NCBI GenBank assembly: GCA_963204835.1
Contig: CAUJHJ010000003.1
Coordinates: forward strand, 1-64,000
Direction: 5' to 3'
Source: Pseudomonadota bacterium
Lineage (GTDB): Bacteria > Pseudomonadota > Gammaproteobacteria > Steroidobacterales > Steroidobacteraceae
DNA length: 64,000 nt
The position numbers and the translations under genes are program-made. Below the pieces are notes generated by a model. It saw nothing but the letters and a program-made list of their open reading frames with translations, was not told the DNA's origin and did no database searches. Of the stretch, positions 1-10,995 are shown piece after piece (position 1 is the first letter of the stretch; each line of letters opens with the position of its first letter).

Positions 1-3
1 GTT

Positions 4-271
4 CCTCACCTCAAGAAGGTCGAGCTGTGTTTTGCGAGGGCCGGCCGGAGGCGCGGTGATTCATCCGCGGACGAGCGTGGAAGGCGCCGAGGAACGGGGG
101 TCGGAGCGAGGCGAACGCCTTCGTCTCAGTTTCTGACGACACAGTGCGCCGAGCGCCCCCGTTCCGAGGGGACGCCCTCGCAGAGGGCGCGCCCGGATAG
201 CGAGGAGGCGGATGAATCGCTGCGCCTCCGGCCGGCCACACGCATCACGCCGCCCGCACCCGCATCACGCA
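4..271 (+). repeat. Structured intergenic repeat, copy A
   Basis: A non-coding repeat downstream of ettA. Near-perfect 30-nt inverted terminal arms lie at 39-68 and 208-237; the only two mismatches would be G-U wobbles in RNA. An inner 10-bp stem pairs GGAACGGGGG (91-100) with CCCCCGTTCC (156-165), and a smaller AGGCG/CGCCT hairpin lies between. The same unit recurs in inverted orientation near 20357-20603, and the similarity runs past the arms to CCTCACCTCAAGAA at about 4 and GCATCACGCA at about 260. A third copy with different arms lies at 20672-20850. Short open frames across it are by-products of the GC content. The start of the window may cut off part of the repeat. Confidence 0.8.
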
Positions 272-281
272 ACCCGCCGCT

Positions 282-1955
<1,674 letters not shown>

Positions 1956-2029
1956 GGAATCCGGTCGGGTGGGGTGGGGCGGCGCGCATTATGGGGTAGA
2001 GCCGCGCTCCTGTGCTAGGCTCGGCGGTT

Positions 2030-2971
2030 GTGGCATCGGTGCTCGTCGTCATGGGCGAAACTATCGCCCGCTATGGATTCCCAGACGGCCATCCGTTCGG
2101 CGCCGACCGCCATGACGCGTTCGTGCGCCAGTTCGAGGCGCGCGGCCTCGGCGCGCGGGTGCGCGTGGCGGCCCCGGTGCCGGCCGAGCCCGATGAACTC
2201 CTGCTTTTCCACACGCCGCTCTACGTCGATTTGGTGCGCGAGCGGTCGGCCACCGGGCAGGGCTTCCTCGACGGTGGCGATACGCCCGCCTTTCGGGGCG
2301 TCTACGAGGCAGCGGCGAGCGTGGTCGGCGCGACGCTGGTGGCGGCACGGGCGCTGATGGCGGGCGACGCGCAGCGCGCCTTCGTGCCCATCGCGGGCCT
2401 GCACCACGCGGCCCGCGATCGCGCGGCGGGCTTCTGCGTGTTCAACGACATCGGCGTCGCGATCGAGGTGCTGCGGCGGGAACATGGCCTCATGCGCATC
2501 GCGTATGTCGACATCGATGCGCACCACGGCGATGGCGTCTTCTACGCCTACGAGGCGGATCCGCAGCTGGCCTTCGCCGACATCCACGAGGAAGGGCGCA
2601 CGCTCTATCCCGGCACCGGAGCCGCCGACGAGACGGGCAAGGGCGCGGCGGCTGGCGCCAAGCTCAATATCCCCGTGCCGGCCGGAGCCGACGACGCGAC
2701 CTTCGCGGCCGTGTGGCCGCGGGTGCTCGGGTTCATCGAAGCGTCGGACCCTCAATTCATCATCCTGCAGTGTGGCGCCGATAGTGTCGCGGGCGATCCC
2801 ATCACCCACCTCGCCTTCACGCCCGCCGCCCACGGGCGCGCGGCGCGCGACCTCGCCGCCCTCGCCGACCGGCTGGGGCATGGCCGCGTGCTCGCGCTCG
2901 GCGGCGGCGGCTACAACCGCGCGAACCTCGCCATGGCCTGGAACGACGTGGTGGAAGGCCTCGCCGGCTAG
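2030..2971 (+). CDS. Histone deacetylase family protein (AcuC/AphA-like amidohydrolase)
   Basis: A zinc-dependent amidohydrolase of the arginase/deacetylase fold, about 313 aa. Visible motifs are the active-site [22 protein letters not shown], the metal-binding [11 protein letters not shown], a later QCGADS and the glycine-rich LALGGGGYN near the C-terminus. Bacterial members act on acetyl-lysine (AcuC) or acetylpolyamines; the substrate here cannot be read from sequence. The start is uncertain: GTG codons in frame lie at 2012, 2030 and 2039, and family members usually begin a few residues before the [17 protein letters not shown] segment. 2030 is chosen as a compromise. The gene stands alone between ettA and glyA. 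Confidence 0.88.
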   Translation: MASVLVVMGETIARYGFPDGHPFGADRHDAFVRQFEARGLGARVRVAAPVPAEPDELLLFHTPLYVDLVRERSATGQGFLDGGDTPAFRGVYEAAASVVGATLVAARALMAGDAQRAFVPIAGLHHAARDRAAGFCVFNDIGVAIEVLRREHGLMRIAYVDIDAHHGDGVFYAYEADPQLAFADIHEEGRTLYPGTGAADETGKGAAAGAKLNIPVPAGADDATFAAVWPRVLGFIEASDPQFIILQCGADSVAGDPITHLAFTPAAHGRAARDLAALADRLGHGRVLALGGGGYNRANLAMAWNDVVEGLAG

Positions 2972-3066
2972 CGCGGCCGGCGGCCACGCCGCGCCACGCG
3001 GCGGGCGGCGTTCGGGTAGAATTCACCATTCCCCGGGTTTCCCCGCCGCACCGAGAGCACCTGCCC

Positions 3067-4323
3067 ATGTTCCGGACCTCCTTGGTCATTTCGAGCTTCG
3101 ATCCCGAACTTGCCGCCGCGATCGAGGGCGAGCGCCGCCGCCAGGAAGAGCACATCGAACTGATCGCCTCCGAGAACTACGCCAGCCCGCGCGTCCTCGA
3201 GGCGCAGGGCTCCGTGCTCACCAACAAGTACGCGGAGGGTTATCCGGGCAAGCGCTACTACGGGGGCTGCGAATTCGTCGACATCGCGGAGCAGCTCGCG
3301 ATTGATCGCGCCAAGCAGCTCTTCGGGGCGGCCTACGCGAACGTGCAGCCGCATTCCGGTTCGCAGGCGAACGCGGCCGTTTACCTTGCGTTGTGCAATC
3401 CCGGCGACACCATCCTCGGCATGAGCCTCGACCACGGCGGCCACCTGACCCACGGAGCGAAGGTCAATTTCTCCGGCAAGCTGTTCCGCGCCGTGCAGTA
3501 CGGCATCCGCCCTGACAACGGCGAGATCGACTACGACGAGGTCGCGCGCATCGCGCGCGCGGAGAAGCCGCGCATGATCGTCGCGGGTTTCTCGGCCTAT
3601 TCGCGCGTGATCGACTGGGCGAGGTTCCGCCGGATCGCTGACGAAGTGGGCGCGTATTTCTTCGTCGACATGGCGCACGTCGCCGGGCTCGTCGCGGCCG
3701 GCATCTACCCGAACCCGCTGCCGCACGCCGACGTCGTGACGACCACCACCCACAAGACCCTGCGCGGCCCGCGCGGCGGCCTGATCCTCGCGCGCGAGAA
3801 TCCCGAGCTCGCGAAGAAGTTCAATTCGCTCGTTTTCCCCGGCACGCAGGGTGGCCCGCTGATGCACGTGATCGCGGCCAAGGCCGTGGCGCTGCTCGAG
3901 GCGCTGCAGCCGCAGTTCAAGGATTACCAGCAGCAGGTGCTCGTCAATGCGCGCGCGATGTGCGCGCGGCTCGCGGCGCGTGGCTACCGCATCGTCTCGG
4001 GCGGCACCGACAACCACCTTTTCCTCGTCGACCTCTCCGACAAGGCGATCACCGGCAAGGAGGCCGATGCGGCGCTCGGCCGGGCCAACATCACCGTCAA
4101 CAAGAACGCGGTGCCGAACGATCCGCGCCCGCCGATGGTGACCAGCGGCCTGCGCATCGGCACGCCGGCCGCGACCACGCGCGGCTTCGGTGTCGCCGAG
4201 GTCGAGGCGGTCGCGGGCTGGATCGCCGACGTACTCGACGCGAACGGCGGCGACGCCGCAGTCGAGCGCGTGCGCGGCGAAGTGCTCGCGCTCTGCCGCC
4301 GGTTTCCCGTCTACGGCGCCTGA
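3067..4323 (+). CDS. glyA: Serine hydroxymethyltransferase
   Basis: A PLP enzyme converting serine and tetrahydrofolate to glycine and 5,10-methylene-THF, the main source of one-carbon units. 418 aa matches the usual 417. Diagnostic stretches are [32 protein letters not shown] and the PLP lysine in [13 protein letters not shown] (about K230). It is the first gene of a run that continues with nrdR and the riboflavin genes, an order common in Proteobacteria. A TAGAAT that could serve as -10 lies at 3017-3022, but no convincing -35 was found. Confidence 0.98.
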   Translation: MFRTSLVISSFDPELAAAIEGERRRQEEHIELIASENYASPRVLEAQGSVLTNKYAEGYPGKRYYGGCEFVDIAEQLAIDRAKQLFGAAYANVQPHSGSQANAAVYLALCNPGDTILGMSLDHGGHLTHGAKVNFSGKLFRAVQYGIRPDNGEIDYDEVARIARAEKPRMIVAGFSAYSRVIDWARFRRIADEVGAYFFVDMAHVAGLVAAGIYPNPLPHADVVTTTTHKTLRGPRGGLILARENPELAKKFNSLVFPGTQGGPLMHVIAAKAVALLEALQPQFKDYQQQVLVNARAMCARLAARGYRIVSGGTDNHLFLVDLSDKAITGKEADAALGRANITVNKNAVPNDPRPPMVTSGLRIGTPAATTRGFGVAEVEAVAGWIADVLDANGGDAAVERVRGEVLALCRRFPVYGA

Positions 4324-4344
4324 CGCGGGCGCGCGGGGAGCGCA

Positions 4345-4878
4345 ATGCACTGCCCGTTCTGCGGCCACGAGGAGACCAAGGTCATCGACTCGCGGCTCGC
4401 CGGGGAGGGGCGGCAGATCCGCCGTCGCCGCGAGTGCCTCGCCTGTGCAGAGCGTTTCACGACTTTCGAGACCGCGGAGCTCGTGATGCCGCTCGTAGTG
4501 AAGGCGGACCGCAGCCGCGAGCCGTTCGACGAGCAGAAGATGCGCCACGGCATCGTCAAGGCGCTCGAGAAGCGCCCCGTGTCGCAGGAGGCGATCGAGG
4601 CCGCCGTCACCCACATCTGCAACCGGCTGCGCAGCCTCGGCGAGCGCGAAGTGCCCTCGCGCGGCATCGGCGAGTTCGTGATGGAGGAGCTGCGCCACCT
4701 CGACGAGGTCGCCTACGTGCGCTTCGCTTCCGTGTACCGCAGCTTCCAGGACGTCGAGGCCTTCCGCGACGAGATCGAGAAGCTGCGCCACCACCGCCGC
4801 AAGCGCGAGGACAACCTCGACCAGTTGCCGCTGCTGCCGGGCGGCGATCCGGCGGGCGTGAAGGACGGCAAGCCATGA
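4345..4878 (+). CDS. nrdR: Transcriptional repressor NrdR
   Basis: A zinc-ribbon/ATP-cone repressor of ribonucleotide reductase genes, sensing ATP/dATP. The N-terminus [17 protein letters not shown] and the later CLAC supply the four zinc cysteines, and [17 protein letters not shown] is the family signature. The ATP-cone covers about residues 50-140. At 177 aa it is somewhat longer than the usual 150-155 because of a charged C-terminal extension rich in Asp, Gly and Pro. It starts 21 bp after glyA, and its stop overlaps the ribD start (ATGA). Confidence 0.97.
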   Translation: MHCPFCGHEETKVIDSRLAGEGRQIRRRRECLACAERFTTFETAELVMPLVVKADRSREPFDEQKMRHGIVKALEKRPVSQEAIEAAVTHICNRLRSLGEREVPSRGIGEFVMEELRHLDEVAYVRFASVYRSFQDVEAFRDEIEKLRHHRRKREDNLDQLPLLPGGDPAGVKDGKP

Positions 4879-5990
4879 CCGCCTTCACGGCGTTCGAGGA
4901 ACGCGCGATGCACCGCGCGCTGGCGCTCGCCGCGCGGGGCCTCGAGTCGGCGGATCCGAATCCGCGCGTCGGTTGCGTGATCGCGCAGGACGGGGAGATC
5001 GTCGGCGAGGGCTGGCACCGGCGTGCCGGCGAGGCACATGCCGAGGTCGAGGCGCTGCGCGCAGCGGGCGAGCGCGCCGCCGGCGCCACCGTCTTCGTGA
5101 CGCTCGAGCCCTGCTGTCACCAGGGCCGCACGCCGCCGTGCACCGACGCGCTGATCGCGGCGCGGGTGTCCCGCGTGGTGTTCGCGCTGCGCGACCCGAA
5201 TCCGCGCGTCGACGGCGGTGGCGCCGCGCGCCTCGCGGCCGCCGGCATCGGGATCGCGAGCGGATTGCTGGAAGCGCAAGCGGCGGCGCTCAATGCAGGA
5301 TTCGTCAAGCGCATGCGCGACGGGCGGCCCTGGGTGCGCCTGAAGACGGCCGCGAGCCTCGACGGGCGCACCGCGCTCGCGAGCGGCGAGAGCCGCTGGA
5401 TCACCGGCGAGGCGGCCCGTGCGGACGTGCACGACTGGCGCGCACGCAGTTCGGCGGTGGCGACCGGCATCGGCACCGTGCTCGCCGACGACCCGCGGCT
5501 CGACGTGCGGCGCACCCGCCCGCCGGAGCGCGCCCCGGCGCGCGTGGTTTTCGACACGCGGTTGCGCACGCCGCCCACCGCGCGCCTGTTCGATGCGCCG
5601 GGCGAGGTCATCGTCCTGCACGCGGCGGCGGGCGGTACCGCGTCCGAGGCCGGCGCGCCGCTTGCGGCCCGCGGCGCGCGCGTCGAGGCGGTGGCGGCGG
5701 CCGCGGGCCGGGTCGATCCCGCTGCGGCGTTGCGCCGCCTGGGCGAGCTCGGCATGAACGAGCTGTGGGTGGAGGCGGGGCCCACGCTCGCAGGCGCGCT
5801 GCTCGAGGCGGGGCTCGTCGACGAGTGGCTGCACTATCTCGCGCCGAAGCTGCTCGGGCCCGGCGCCCGGCCGCTTGCGCAGTGGCCGTTCCTCGCGCGG
5901 CTGGCCGATGCCCCGCGGTTTTCCCTCGCCGAAGTGACGGCGCTCGGCGAAGATCTGCGCCTGCGCCTCGTTCCGGGGGGGGAAGCCTGA
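4875..5990 (+). CDS. ribD: Bifunctional diaminohydroxyphosphoribosylaminopyrimidine deaminase / uracil reductase
   Basis: Catalyses two consecutive steps of riboflavin synthesis: deamination, then NADPH-dependent reduction. 371 aa, the usual size. The N-terminal deaminase domain carries the zinc motif HAEVEAL and [11 protein letters not shown]. The C-terminal reductase begins near [15 protein letters not shown]. The ATG at 4875 is chosen because [19 protein letters not shown] aligns with the family N-terminus and forms an ATGA overlap with nrdR; the open frame runs much further upstream inside glyA, but that part is not RibD-like. Confidence 0.97.
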   Translation: MTAFTAFEERAMHRALALAARGLESADPNPRVGCVIAQDGEIVGEGWHRRAGEAHAEVEALRAAGERAAGATVFVTLEPCCHQGRTPPCTDALIAARVSRVVFALRDPNPRVDGGGAARLAAAGIGIASGLLEAQAAALNAGFVKRMRDGRPWVRLKTAASLDGRTALASGESRWITGEAARADVHDWRARSSAVATGIGTVLADDPRLDVRRTRPPERAPARVVFDTRLRTPPTARLFDAPGEVIVLHAAAGGTASEAGAPLAARGARVEAVAAAAGRVDPAAALRRLGELGMNELWVEAGPTLAGALLEAGLVDEWLHYLAPKLLGPGARPLAQWPFLARLADAPRFSLAEVTALGEDLRLRLVPGGEA

Positions 5991-5992
5991 GC

Positions 5993-6583
5993 ATGTTTAC
6001 GGGAATCATCCAGGATGTCGGCCGGATACGCGCGGTAACGGCGCGCGGTGGCGACGCGGAGTTCGTCATTGCGGTCGGGCAACTTGCGCTCGGCGCGACG
6101 CGGGCCGGGGACAGCATCGCGGTGAACGGCGTGTGCCTCACGGCGACACGCGTCGGGGCCGGCGAGTTCGCGGCGGACGTCTCGCGCGAGACCCTCGCGG
6201 TGACGACCCTGGCAGCGCTCGGTGTCGGCGCGCGCGTCAACCTCGAGCCCGCATTGCGCGCGGGCGATGCCCTGGGCGGGCATCTCGTGTCGGGCCACGT
6301 CGATGGCATCGCCGAGGTCCTGTCGCTCACGCCCGATGCGCGCTCGGTGCGGGTCGCCGTGGGCGTGCCGCCCGCGCTCGCGCGCTACATCGCCCGCAAG
6401 GGCTCGGTGGCGCTCGATGGGGTGAGCCTCACCGTGAACGGAGTCGAGGGGCGCGTGTTCGACGTGAACCTCGTGCCGCATACGCAGGCCGTGACGACGC
6501 TCGGCGAATGGGCGCCGGGCGCGCGCGTCAATCTCGAAGTGGACCAGGTCGCGCGCTATGTCGAGCGGCTCGGCGGGAACTGA
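5993..6583 (+). CDS. ribE: Riboflavin synthase alpha subunit
   Basis: Dismutates two 6,7-dimethyl-8-ribityllumazine molecules to riboflavin and the pyrimidinedione. 196 aa with the two internally related lumazine-binding barrels. The N-terminus MFTGIIQDVGRI is diagnostic, and the paired motifs SIAVNGVCLTAT and SVALDGVSLTVNGV show the internal duplication. The ATG lies two bases after the ribD stop, so translation is probably coupled. The gene is called ribC in E. coli nomenclature. Confidence 0.97.
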   Translation: MFTGIIQDVGRIRAVTARGGDAEFVIAVGQLALGATRAGDSIAVNGVCLTATRVGAGEFAADVSRETLAVTTLAALGVGARVNLEPALRAGDALGGHLVSGHVDGIAEVLSLTPDARSVRVAVGVPPALARYIARKGSVALDGVSLTVNGVEGRVFDVNLVPHTQAVTTLGEWAPGARVNLEVDQVARYVERLGGN

Positions 6584-6586
6584 AAC

Positions 6587-7687
6587 ATGGAACTGCACAG
6601 CATTGCCGAAATCCTGACCGACCTGCGCGCCGGGCGCATGGTGCTGATCATGGACGACGAGGATCGCGAGAACGAGGGCGACCTCGTGATGGTCGCGGAG
6701 AAGGTGCGCGCCGAGGACATCAATTTCATGGCGCGCTTCGGCCGCGGGCTCATCTGCCTCACGCTCACGGCCGAGCGCTGCCGCCAGTTGCGCCTGCCGC
6801 TCATGGTGAGCAGCACGCAGCGCGACCACCGCACCAACTTCACGCTGTCGATCGAGGCGGCCGAGGGCGTGACCACCGGCATCTCGGCATACGACCGTGC
6901 GCACACGGTGCTCGCGGCGGTGCAGCCGGATGCGAAGCCGGAAGACCTGCGCCAGCCGGGGCACATCTTCCCGATCATGGCGCAGCCGGGCGGCGTGCTG
7001 ACGCGCGCCGGGCACACGGAGGCGGGCTGCGACCTGGCGCGCCTCGCCGGATTCGAGGCCGCCGCCGTGATCGTCGAGGTGATGAACGACGACGGCACGA
7101 TGGCCCGGAGGCCGCAGCTCGAGCAGTTCGCGCGCCACCACGGCCTGAAGATCGGCACGATCGCGGACCTTATCCGCCATCGCCTGCGCAACGAGCGTTC
7201 GGTGGAGCGCATCGCCGAGCGCGCGGTGCAGACCGAGTTCGGTGAGTTCCGCCTCTGTGCCTACGAAGACCATGTGCAGCGCGACGTGCACCTCGCGCTC
7301 GTGCGCGGCGATGTCACCGGCCAGCGCGTGCCGCTCGTGCGCGTGCACCTCGCCGACACGCTGCGCGACGTGCTCGGCGCGGAGGTCGGGCCGCCGCGCG
7401 CGTGGACCTTGCGTGCCGCACTCGCGCGCATCGCGCGGGAGGGCTGCGGCGTGGTCGTGGTGCTGCGCCGGAACGAGGCGCCACGCGACCTCGTGGCGGC
7501 GATCCATGAGCGGGAAACGCCGCCTCCGCCACCGCAGGGCGAGGTGCTGCGCACCTTCGGCGTCGGTGCGCAGATCCTCAAGGACCTCGGCGTGCGCCGC
7601 ATGCAGGTGCTGTCGGCGCCCAAGTACATGCACGGCATTTCCGCCTTCGATCTCGAGATCGAGGGCTACGTCGACAACGACGCCTGA
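6587..7687 (+). CDS. ribBA: 3,4-dihydroxy-2-butanone 4-phosphate synthase with degenerate GTP cyclohydrolase II-like domain
   Basis: The N-terminal RibB domain (about 1-200) makes the four-carbon unit of riboflavin from ribulose 5-phosphate and is intact: DDEDRENEGDLV, STQRDHRTNFT and HTEAGCDLARLAG are all present. The C-terminal RibA-like half (about 205-366) keeps HLALVRGDV but has lost the zinc cysteines of GTP cyclohydrolase II (CLTG and CDCG) and the RNIGL segment. It therefore probably cannot open the GTP ring, a situation seen in other proteobacterial RibB-RibA' fusions, so a true RibA should be encoded elsewhere. It begins 3 bp after ribE. Confidence 0.95.
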   Translation: MELHSIAEILTDLRAGRMVLIMDDEDRENEGDLVMVAEKVRAEDINFMARFGRGLICLTLTAERCRQLRLPLMVSSTQRDHRTNFTLSIEAAEGVTTGISAYDRAHTVLAAVQPDAKPEDLRQPGHIFPIMAQPGGVLTRAGHTEAGCDLARLAGFEAAAVIVEVMNDDGTMARRPQLEQFARHHGLKIGTIADLIRHRLRNERSVERIAERAVQTEFGEFRLCAYEDHVQRDVHLALVRGDVTGQRVPLVRVHLADTLRDVLGAEVGPPRAWTLRAALARIAREGCGVVVVLRRNEAPRDLVAAIHERETPPPPPQGEVLRTFGVGAQILKDLGVRRMQVLSAPKYMHGISAFDLEIEGYVDNDA

Positions 7688-7709
7688 CGGCCCCGGCTAT
7701 ACTGAGCCC

Positions 7710-8177
7710 ATGCCCCCCGTCCTCACCGGCGAGCTCGCCGCCGCCCAGCTTTCGATCGCGATCGTCGCGGCCCGCTTCAATGACTTCGTGGTCACGAGCC
7801 TGCTTCGCGGCGCGGTCGCGGCCTGGGAGGCCCACGGCGGCGCCGCGGACCGGCTGGTGATCGCCCGCGTCCCGGGCGCATTCGAGCTGCCGGCCGCGGC
7901 GCGCCAGTGCGCGGTGAGCGGGCGGTTCGCCGCGGTCGTGGCGCTCGGCTGCGTGATCCGCGGCGATACCGCGCACTTCGACTATGTGGCGGGGGAGTGC
8001 GCACGCGGGATCGCGCAGGTTACGCTCGATACGGGCGTGCCGGTGATGTTCGGAGTGCTCACGGTCGAGACCGTCGAGCAGGCCGTGCAGCGTGCCGCCG
8101 TGCGCGCCGGCAACAAGGGCGGCGAGGCGATGCTCGGCGCGATCGAGATGGCGAACCTCCTGCCGAGGCTCGCATGA
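7710..8177 (+). CDS. ribH: 6,7-dimethyl-8-ribityllumazine synthase
   Basis: Condenses the RibB product with the pyrimidine from RibD and its phosphatase to form lumazine. 155 aa. Motifs: IAIVAARFNDFV, RVPGAFELPAAA, ALGCVIRGDTAHFDYV and the C-terminal NKGGEAMLGAIEMANL. A TATACT that could be a -10 box lies at 7698-7703, very close to the ATG. The stop overlaps nusB (ATGA). Confidence 0.97.
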   Translation: MPPVLTGELAAAQLSIAIVAARFNDFVVTSLLRGAVAAWEAHGGAADRLVIARVPGAFELPAAARQCAVSGRFAAVVALGCVIRGDTAHFDYVAGECARGIAQVTLDTGVPVMFGVLTVETVEQAVQRAAVRAGNKGGEAMLGAIEMANLLPRLA

Positions 8178-8623
8178 ACGAGCCGCTGACGGCGCGGCGC
8201 GCGGCATCGAATCGCCGTGCGGTGGCGCGCAAGCTCGCGGTGCAAGCCCTGTATCGCTGGCAGGTGAACGCCGGCCCCTGGCAGGACCTGCTGCTCGAGT
8301 TCGCCGACGCCGAGGACATGCCGAAGGCCGACCGCGAGTATTTCGAGGCGCTGGTGCGCGGCATCGCCGAAGAGGGCGGCGCTGGCTGGGACCGCGATCT
8401 CGCGCGCTTCACCGATCGCGCGCCCGCCGAACTCGATCCGGTGGAACACGCCGTGCTGCTGATCGGTCTCTTCGAGCTCAGCCGCCGCCCGGACGTGCCG
8501 TACCGCGTCGTCATCGACGAGGGCGTCGGGCTCGCGCGCCGCTTCGGTGCGACCGACGGCCACAAGTACGTCAACGCCGTGCTCGATCGCGCAGCCCGGG
8601 AACTGCGCCCCGACGAGCGCTGA
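8174..8623 (+). CDS. nusB: Transcription antitermination factor NusB
   Basis: An all-helical factor that binds boxA RNA together with S10 (NusE) and promotes rRNA antitermination. 149 aa. RRAVARKLAVQALYRWQ at the start and the C-terminal YRVVIDEGVGLARRFGATDGHKYVNAVLDR are characteristic. The start overlaps the ribH stop by ATGA; the ribH-nusB-thiL order is widespread in Proteobacteria. Confidence 0.97.
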   Translation: MNEPLTARRAASNRRAVARKLAVQALYRWQVNAGPWQDLLLEFADAEDMPKADREYFEALVRGIAEEGGAGWDRDLARFTDRAPAELDPVEHAVLLIGLFELSRRPDVPYRVVIDEGVGLARRFGATDGHKYVNAVLDRAARELRPDER

Positions 8624-8630
8624 CCGCGCC

Positions 8631-9587
8631 ATGCCGCTCAGCGAGTTCGCGCTGATCGAGCGGTACTTCCGCGACCTCGGGGCGCGGCGCGACACCCGCA
8701 TCGGCGTTGGCGACGACGGCGCGGTCCTCGCCGTGCCCCCCGGCCAAGAGGTCGTCGCGGTCGTCGATACCCTGGTCGAGGGCGTGCATTTTCCGGCGGG
8801 CACGGCCGCGCGCTCGATAGGCCACCGTGCGCTCGCCGTGAACCTGAGCGACCTTGCCGCCATGGGTGCGACGCCGGCCTGGGCCTTGCTCGCGCTGACG
8901 CTGCCGCGCGCCGACGAAGCCTGGCTCGCGGAGTTCACCGCGGGTTTCGCCGCGCTGGCGCGCGCCCACGACGTGCAACTCGTGGGCGGCGATACGACGG
9001 CGGGACCGCTCACGATCACGGTCCAGGCCCTCGGCCTCCTGCCGCGCGGGACCGCCCTGCTGCGCGGCGGAGGGCAGGCGGGCGACCTGGTTTTCGTGAC
9101 CGGGACGCCGGGCGATGCGGCGGGCGGACTTGCGCTGCTGCAGGAGCGGATGCGGGCGCGGCCCGATGCGGCGGCGAACTCGCTCGACGCGTTGCGCGAC
9201 CGATTTCTTTTTCCCACGCCGCGCTGTGCGACGGGCGCGCGGCTGCGCGGCGTCGCGAGCGCCTGCATCGACATCTCCGACGGGCTGGCCGGTGACCTCG
9301 CGAAGCTGGCCGCGGCCAGCGGCTGCGGCGCCCGGGTCGATGTCACGCAGTTGCCGCTGTCGGCGGCGCTGCTTGCGGTCGCGGGGCGGGCCGCAGCCGA
9401 GCATTTCGCCCTGACCGGCGGCGACGACTACGAACTGTGTTTCACGGTGCCGGCGCAGGCGCCGCTGCCCGATGGTCTCGCCTGCACCGCGATCGGCCAG
9501 CTCGTCGAGGGCCGCGGCCTCACCGTCTGCCGGGGCGGCAGTGTGATCGATTTCTCGCATTCGGGGTTCGATCACTTCGCGAATTGA
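8631..9587 (+). CDS. thiL: Thiamine-monophosphate kinase
   Basis: Phosphorylates TMP to thiamine diphosphate. 318 aa, the normal size, with the AIR-synthase-like fold. Motifs: IGVGDDGAVL near residue 25, VDTLVEGVHF, NLSDLAAMGA, LVGGDTT and the later ISDGLAGDL and LTGGDDYELCF. The ATG lies 7 bp after the nusB stop. It is the last gene of the glyA-to-thiL run. Confidence 0.97.
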   Translation: MPLSEFALIERYFRDLGARRDTRIGVGDDGAVLAVPPGQEVVAVVDTLVEGVHFPAGTAARSIGHRALAVNLSDLAAMGATPAWALLALTLPRADEAWLAEFTAGFAALARAHDVQLVGGDTTAGPLTITVQALGLLPRGTALLRGGGQAGDLVFVTGTPGDAAGGLALLQERMRARPDAAANSLDALRDRFLFPTPRCATGARLRGVASACIDISDGLAGDLAKLAAASGCGARVDVTQLPLSAALLAVAGRAAAEHFALTGGDDYELCFTVPAQAPLPDGLACTAIGQLVEGRGLTVCRGGSVIDFSHSGFDHFAN

Positions 9588-9675
9588 CGCCGCGCGTCAC
9601 AGGCCTTCCGCCCCCCCGGCGATCCGCGAGGCGCATCACAGATCGGTCGCGGGGCCCCACATATTCTGGCCCGCG

Positions 9676-10995
9676 ATGTCCACGCCGGCCCACAAAGCGC
9701 TCCCCAAAGGCAGGGTGCCCGACAAGATCGGCAAGTACGAGATCGTCAACGAGGTGGGCAAGGGCAGCACCGGCACGGTCTACCTGTCGCACGATCCCTA
9801 TTACGGCCGCGACGTCGCCATCAAGGTCTACAACATCGACGCCGGCGGCGACGAGGAGCGCGCGCGCATCTCGCGCAAGATGTTCCTGTCGGAAGCGCAC
9901 ATGGTGGGCATGCTGCAGCATCCGCACATCCTGCCGATCTACGATGCCGGCGAGGAAAACGGCCACTGCTACATCGTCACCGAGCACGTGCATGGCGCGC
10001 GCACGCTCGCGGCCTACTGCAAGGCCGACAACCTGCTGCGCATCGACGACGTGGTCGAGATCGTCTACAAGTGCGCCAAGGCGCTCAACTATGCGCACTC
10101 GCGCGGCGTGATCCACCGCGACATCAAGCCGTCGAACATCATGCTGACGCAGGACAGCGACGTGCGCATCATCGACTTCGGGATTGCGCTCGTCGCCGAC
10201 TCCGATATCTCGCGCATCGAGGGCATCGCCGGCAGCCCCTCCTACATGTCACCCGAACAGGTGCAGAGCCTCGAGCTGACCAACCGTTCGGACCTTTATT
10301 CGCTCGGCGCGGTGATGTACGAGATGCTGTCCGGCATGCGGCCGTTCCGCGCCGGCAACCTCGCGAAGCTCCTGCACCAGATCGTCTATGCGACGCCAGC
10401 GCCGATCCACACGGTCGCGCCCGACGTGCCGGAAGAGCTCGAGACCGTCGTCGCGATGGCGCTGCAAAAGAGCCCCGACAAGCGCTACAAGAGCGGCCTC
10501 GACCTCGCGGCCGAGCTCACCCGCGTGCACCAGAAGCTGCGCCAGCGTTACGCGCGGATCGACCAGCAGGAACAGTTCGCGACGCTGCGGCGCCTGAAGT
10601 TCTTCCACGAATTCTCCCATGCCGAAATCTGGGAGGTCCTGCGAGCGAGCAACTGGCAGGACTACGCGGGGTCCGAGGAGATCGTCAAGGAAGGCGAGAT
10701 GGACGACCGGTTCTACGTCGTCGTAGCCGGCGAGTGCGCCGTCGAGCGCCATGGAAGGCGCCTCGGCGTGCTCGAGGGCGGCGACTGCTTCGGCGAGACG
10801 AGCTACGTGCAGGGTGCCAAGCGCACCGCCACGGTGAAGGCCAATGGGCCCGTCACCGTGCTTAAAGTGAGCTCGACGCTGCTCGAGCAGGTCTCGGCTT
10901 CCTGCCAGCTGCGCTTCAACCGCGTGTTCCTGCGCGGCATGATCAGCCGCCTGCAGAACGCGGAGCAGCGGGTGGCGGCAGAAGCCGCGCCTTGA
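9676..10995 (+). CDS. Hanks-type Ser/Thr protein kinase fused to a cyclic-nucleotide-binding domain
   Basis: 439 aa, probably cytoplasmic; no membrane segment is visible. The kinase domain spans about residues 17-290: glycine loop GKGSTGTVY, VAIK lysine, catalytic HRDIKPSN (D149), IIDFG (D167) and GSPSYMSPEQ, all intact, so it should be active. The C-terminal part (about 312-425) is a CRP-type cyclic-nucleotide-binding domain, with GGDCFGETSYVQGAKRTATV resembling the phosphate-binding cassette. cAMP, cGMP or another small ligand may therefore gate the kinase; this is inference. Its last 53 bases overlap the convergent peptidase gene. Substrate unknown. Confidence 0.93.
   Translation: MSTPAHKALPKGRVPDKIGKYEIVNEVGKGSTGTVYLSHDPYYGRDVAIKVYNIDAGGDEERARISRKMFLSEAHMVGMLQHPHILPIYDAGEENGHCYIVTEHVHGARTLAAYCKADNLLRIDDVVEIVYKCAKALNYAHSRGVIHRDIKPSNIMLTQDSDVRIIDFGIALVADSDISRIEGIAGSPSYMSPEQVQSLELTNRSDLYSLGAVMYEMLSGMRPFRAGNLAKLLHQIVYATPAPIHTVAPDVPEELETVVAMALQKSPDKRYKSGLDLAAELTRVHQKLRQRYARIDQQEQFATLRRLKFFHEFSHAEIWEVLRASNWQDYAGSEEIVKEGEMDDRFYVVVAGECAVERHGRRLGVLEGGDCFGETSYVQGAKRTATVKANGPVTVLKVSSTLLEQVSASCQLRFNRVFLRGMISRLQNAEQRVAAEAAP

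Noticed and set aside
11-241. Short minus-strand open frame over repeat copy A
   Set aside because: The interval is a palindromic repeat; the frame has no ribosome binding site and low-complexity composition.
1-271. Miniature transposable element (MITE) as explanation of the repeats
   Set aside because: Not excluded, but no target-site duplication is visible, and copy C has unrelated arms, which a transposase would not recognise; structured element preferred.
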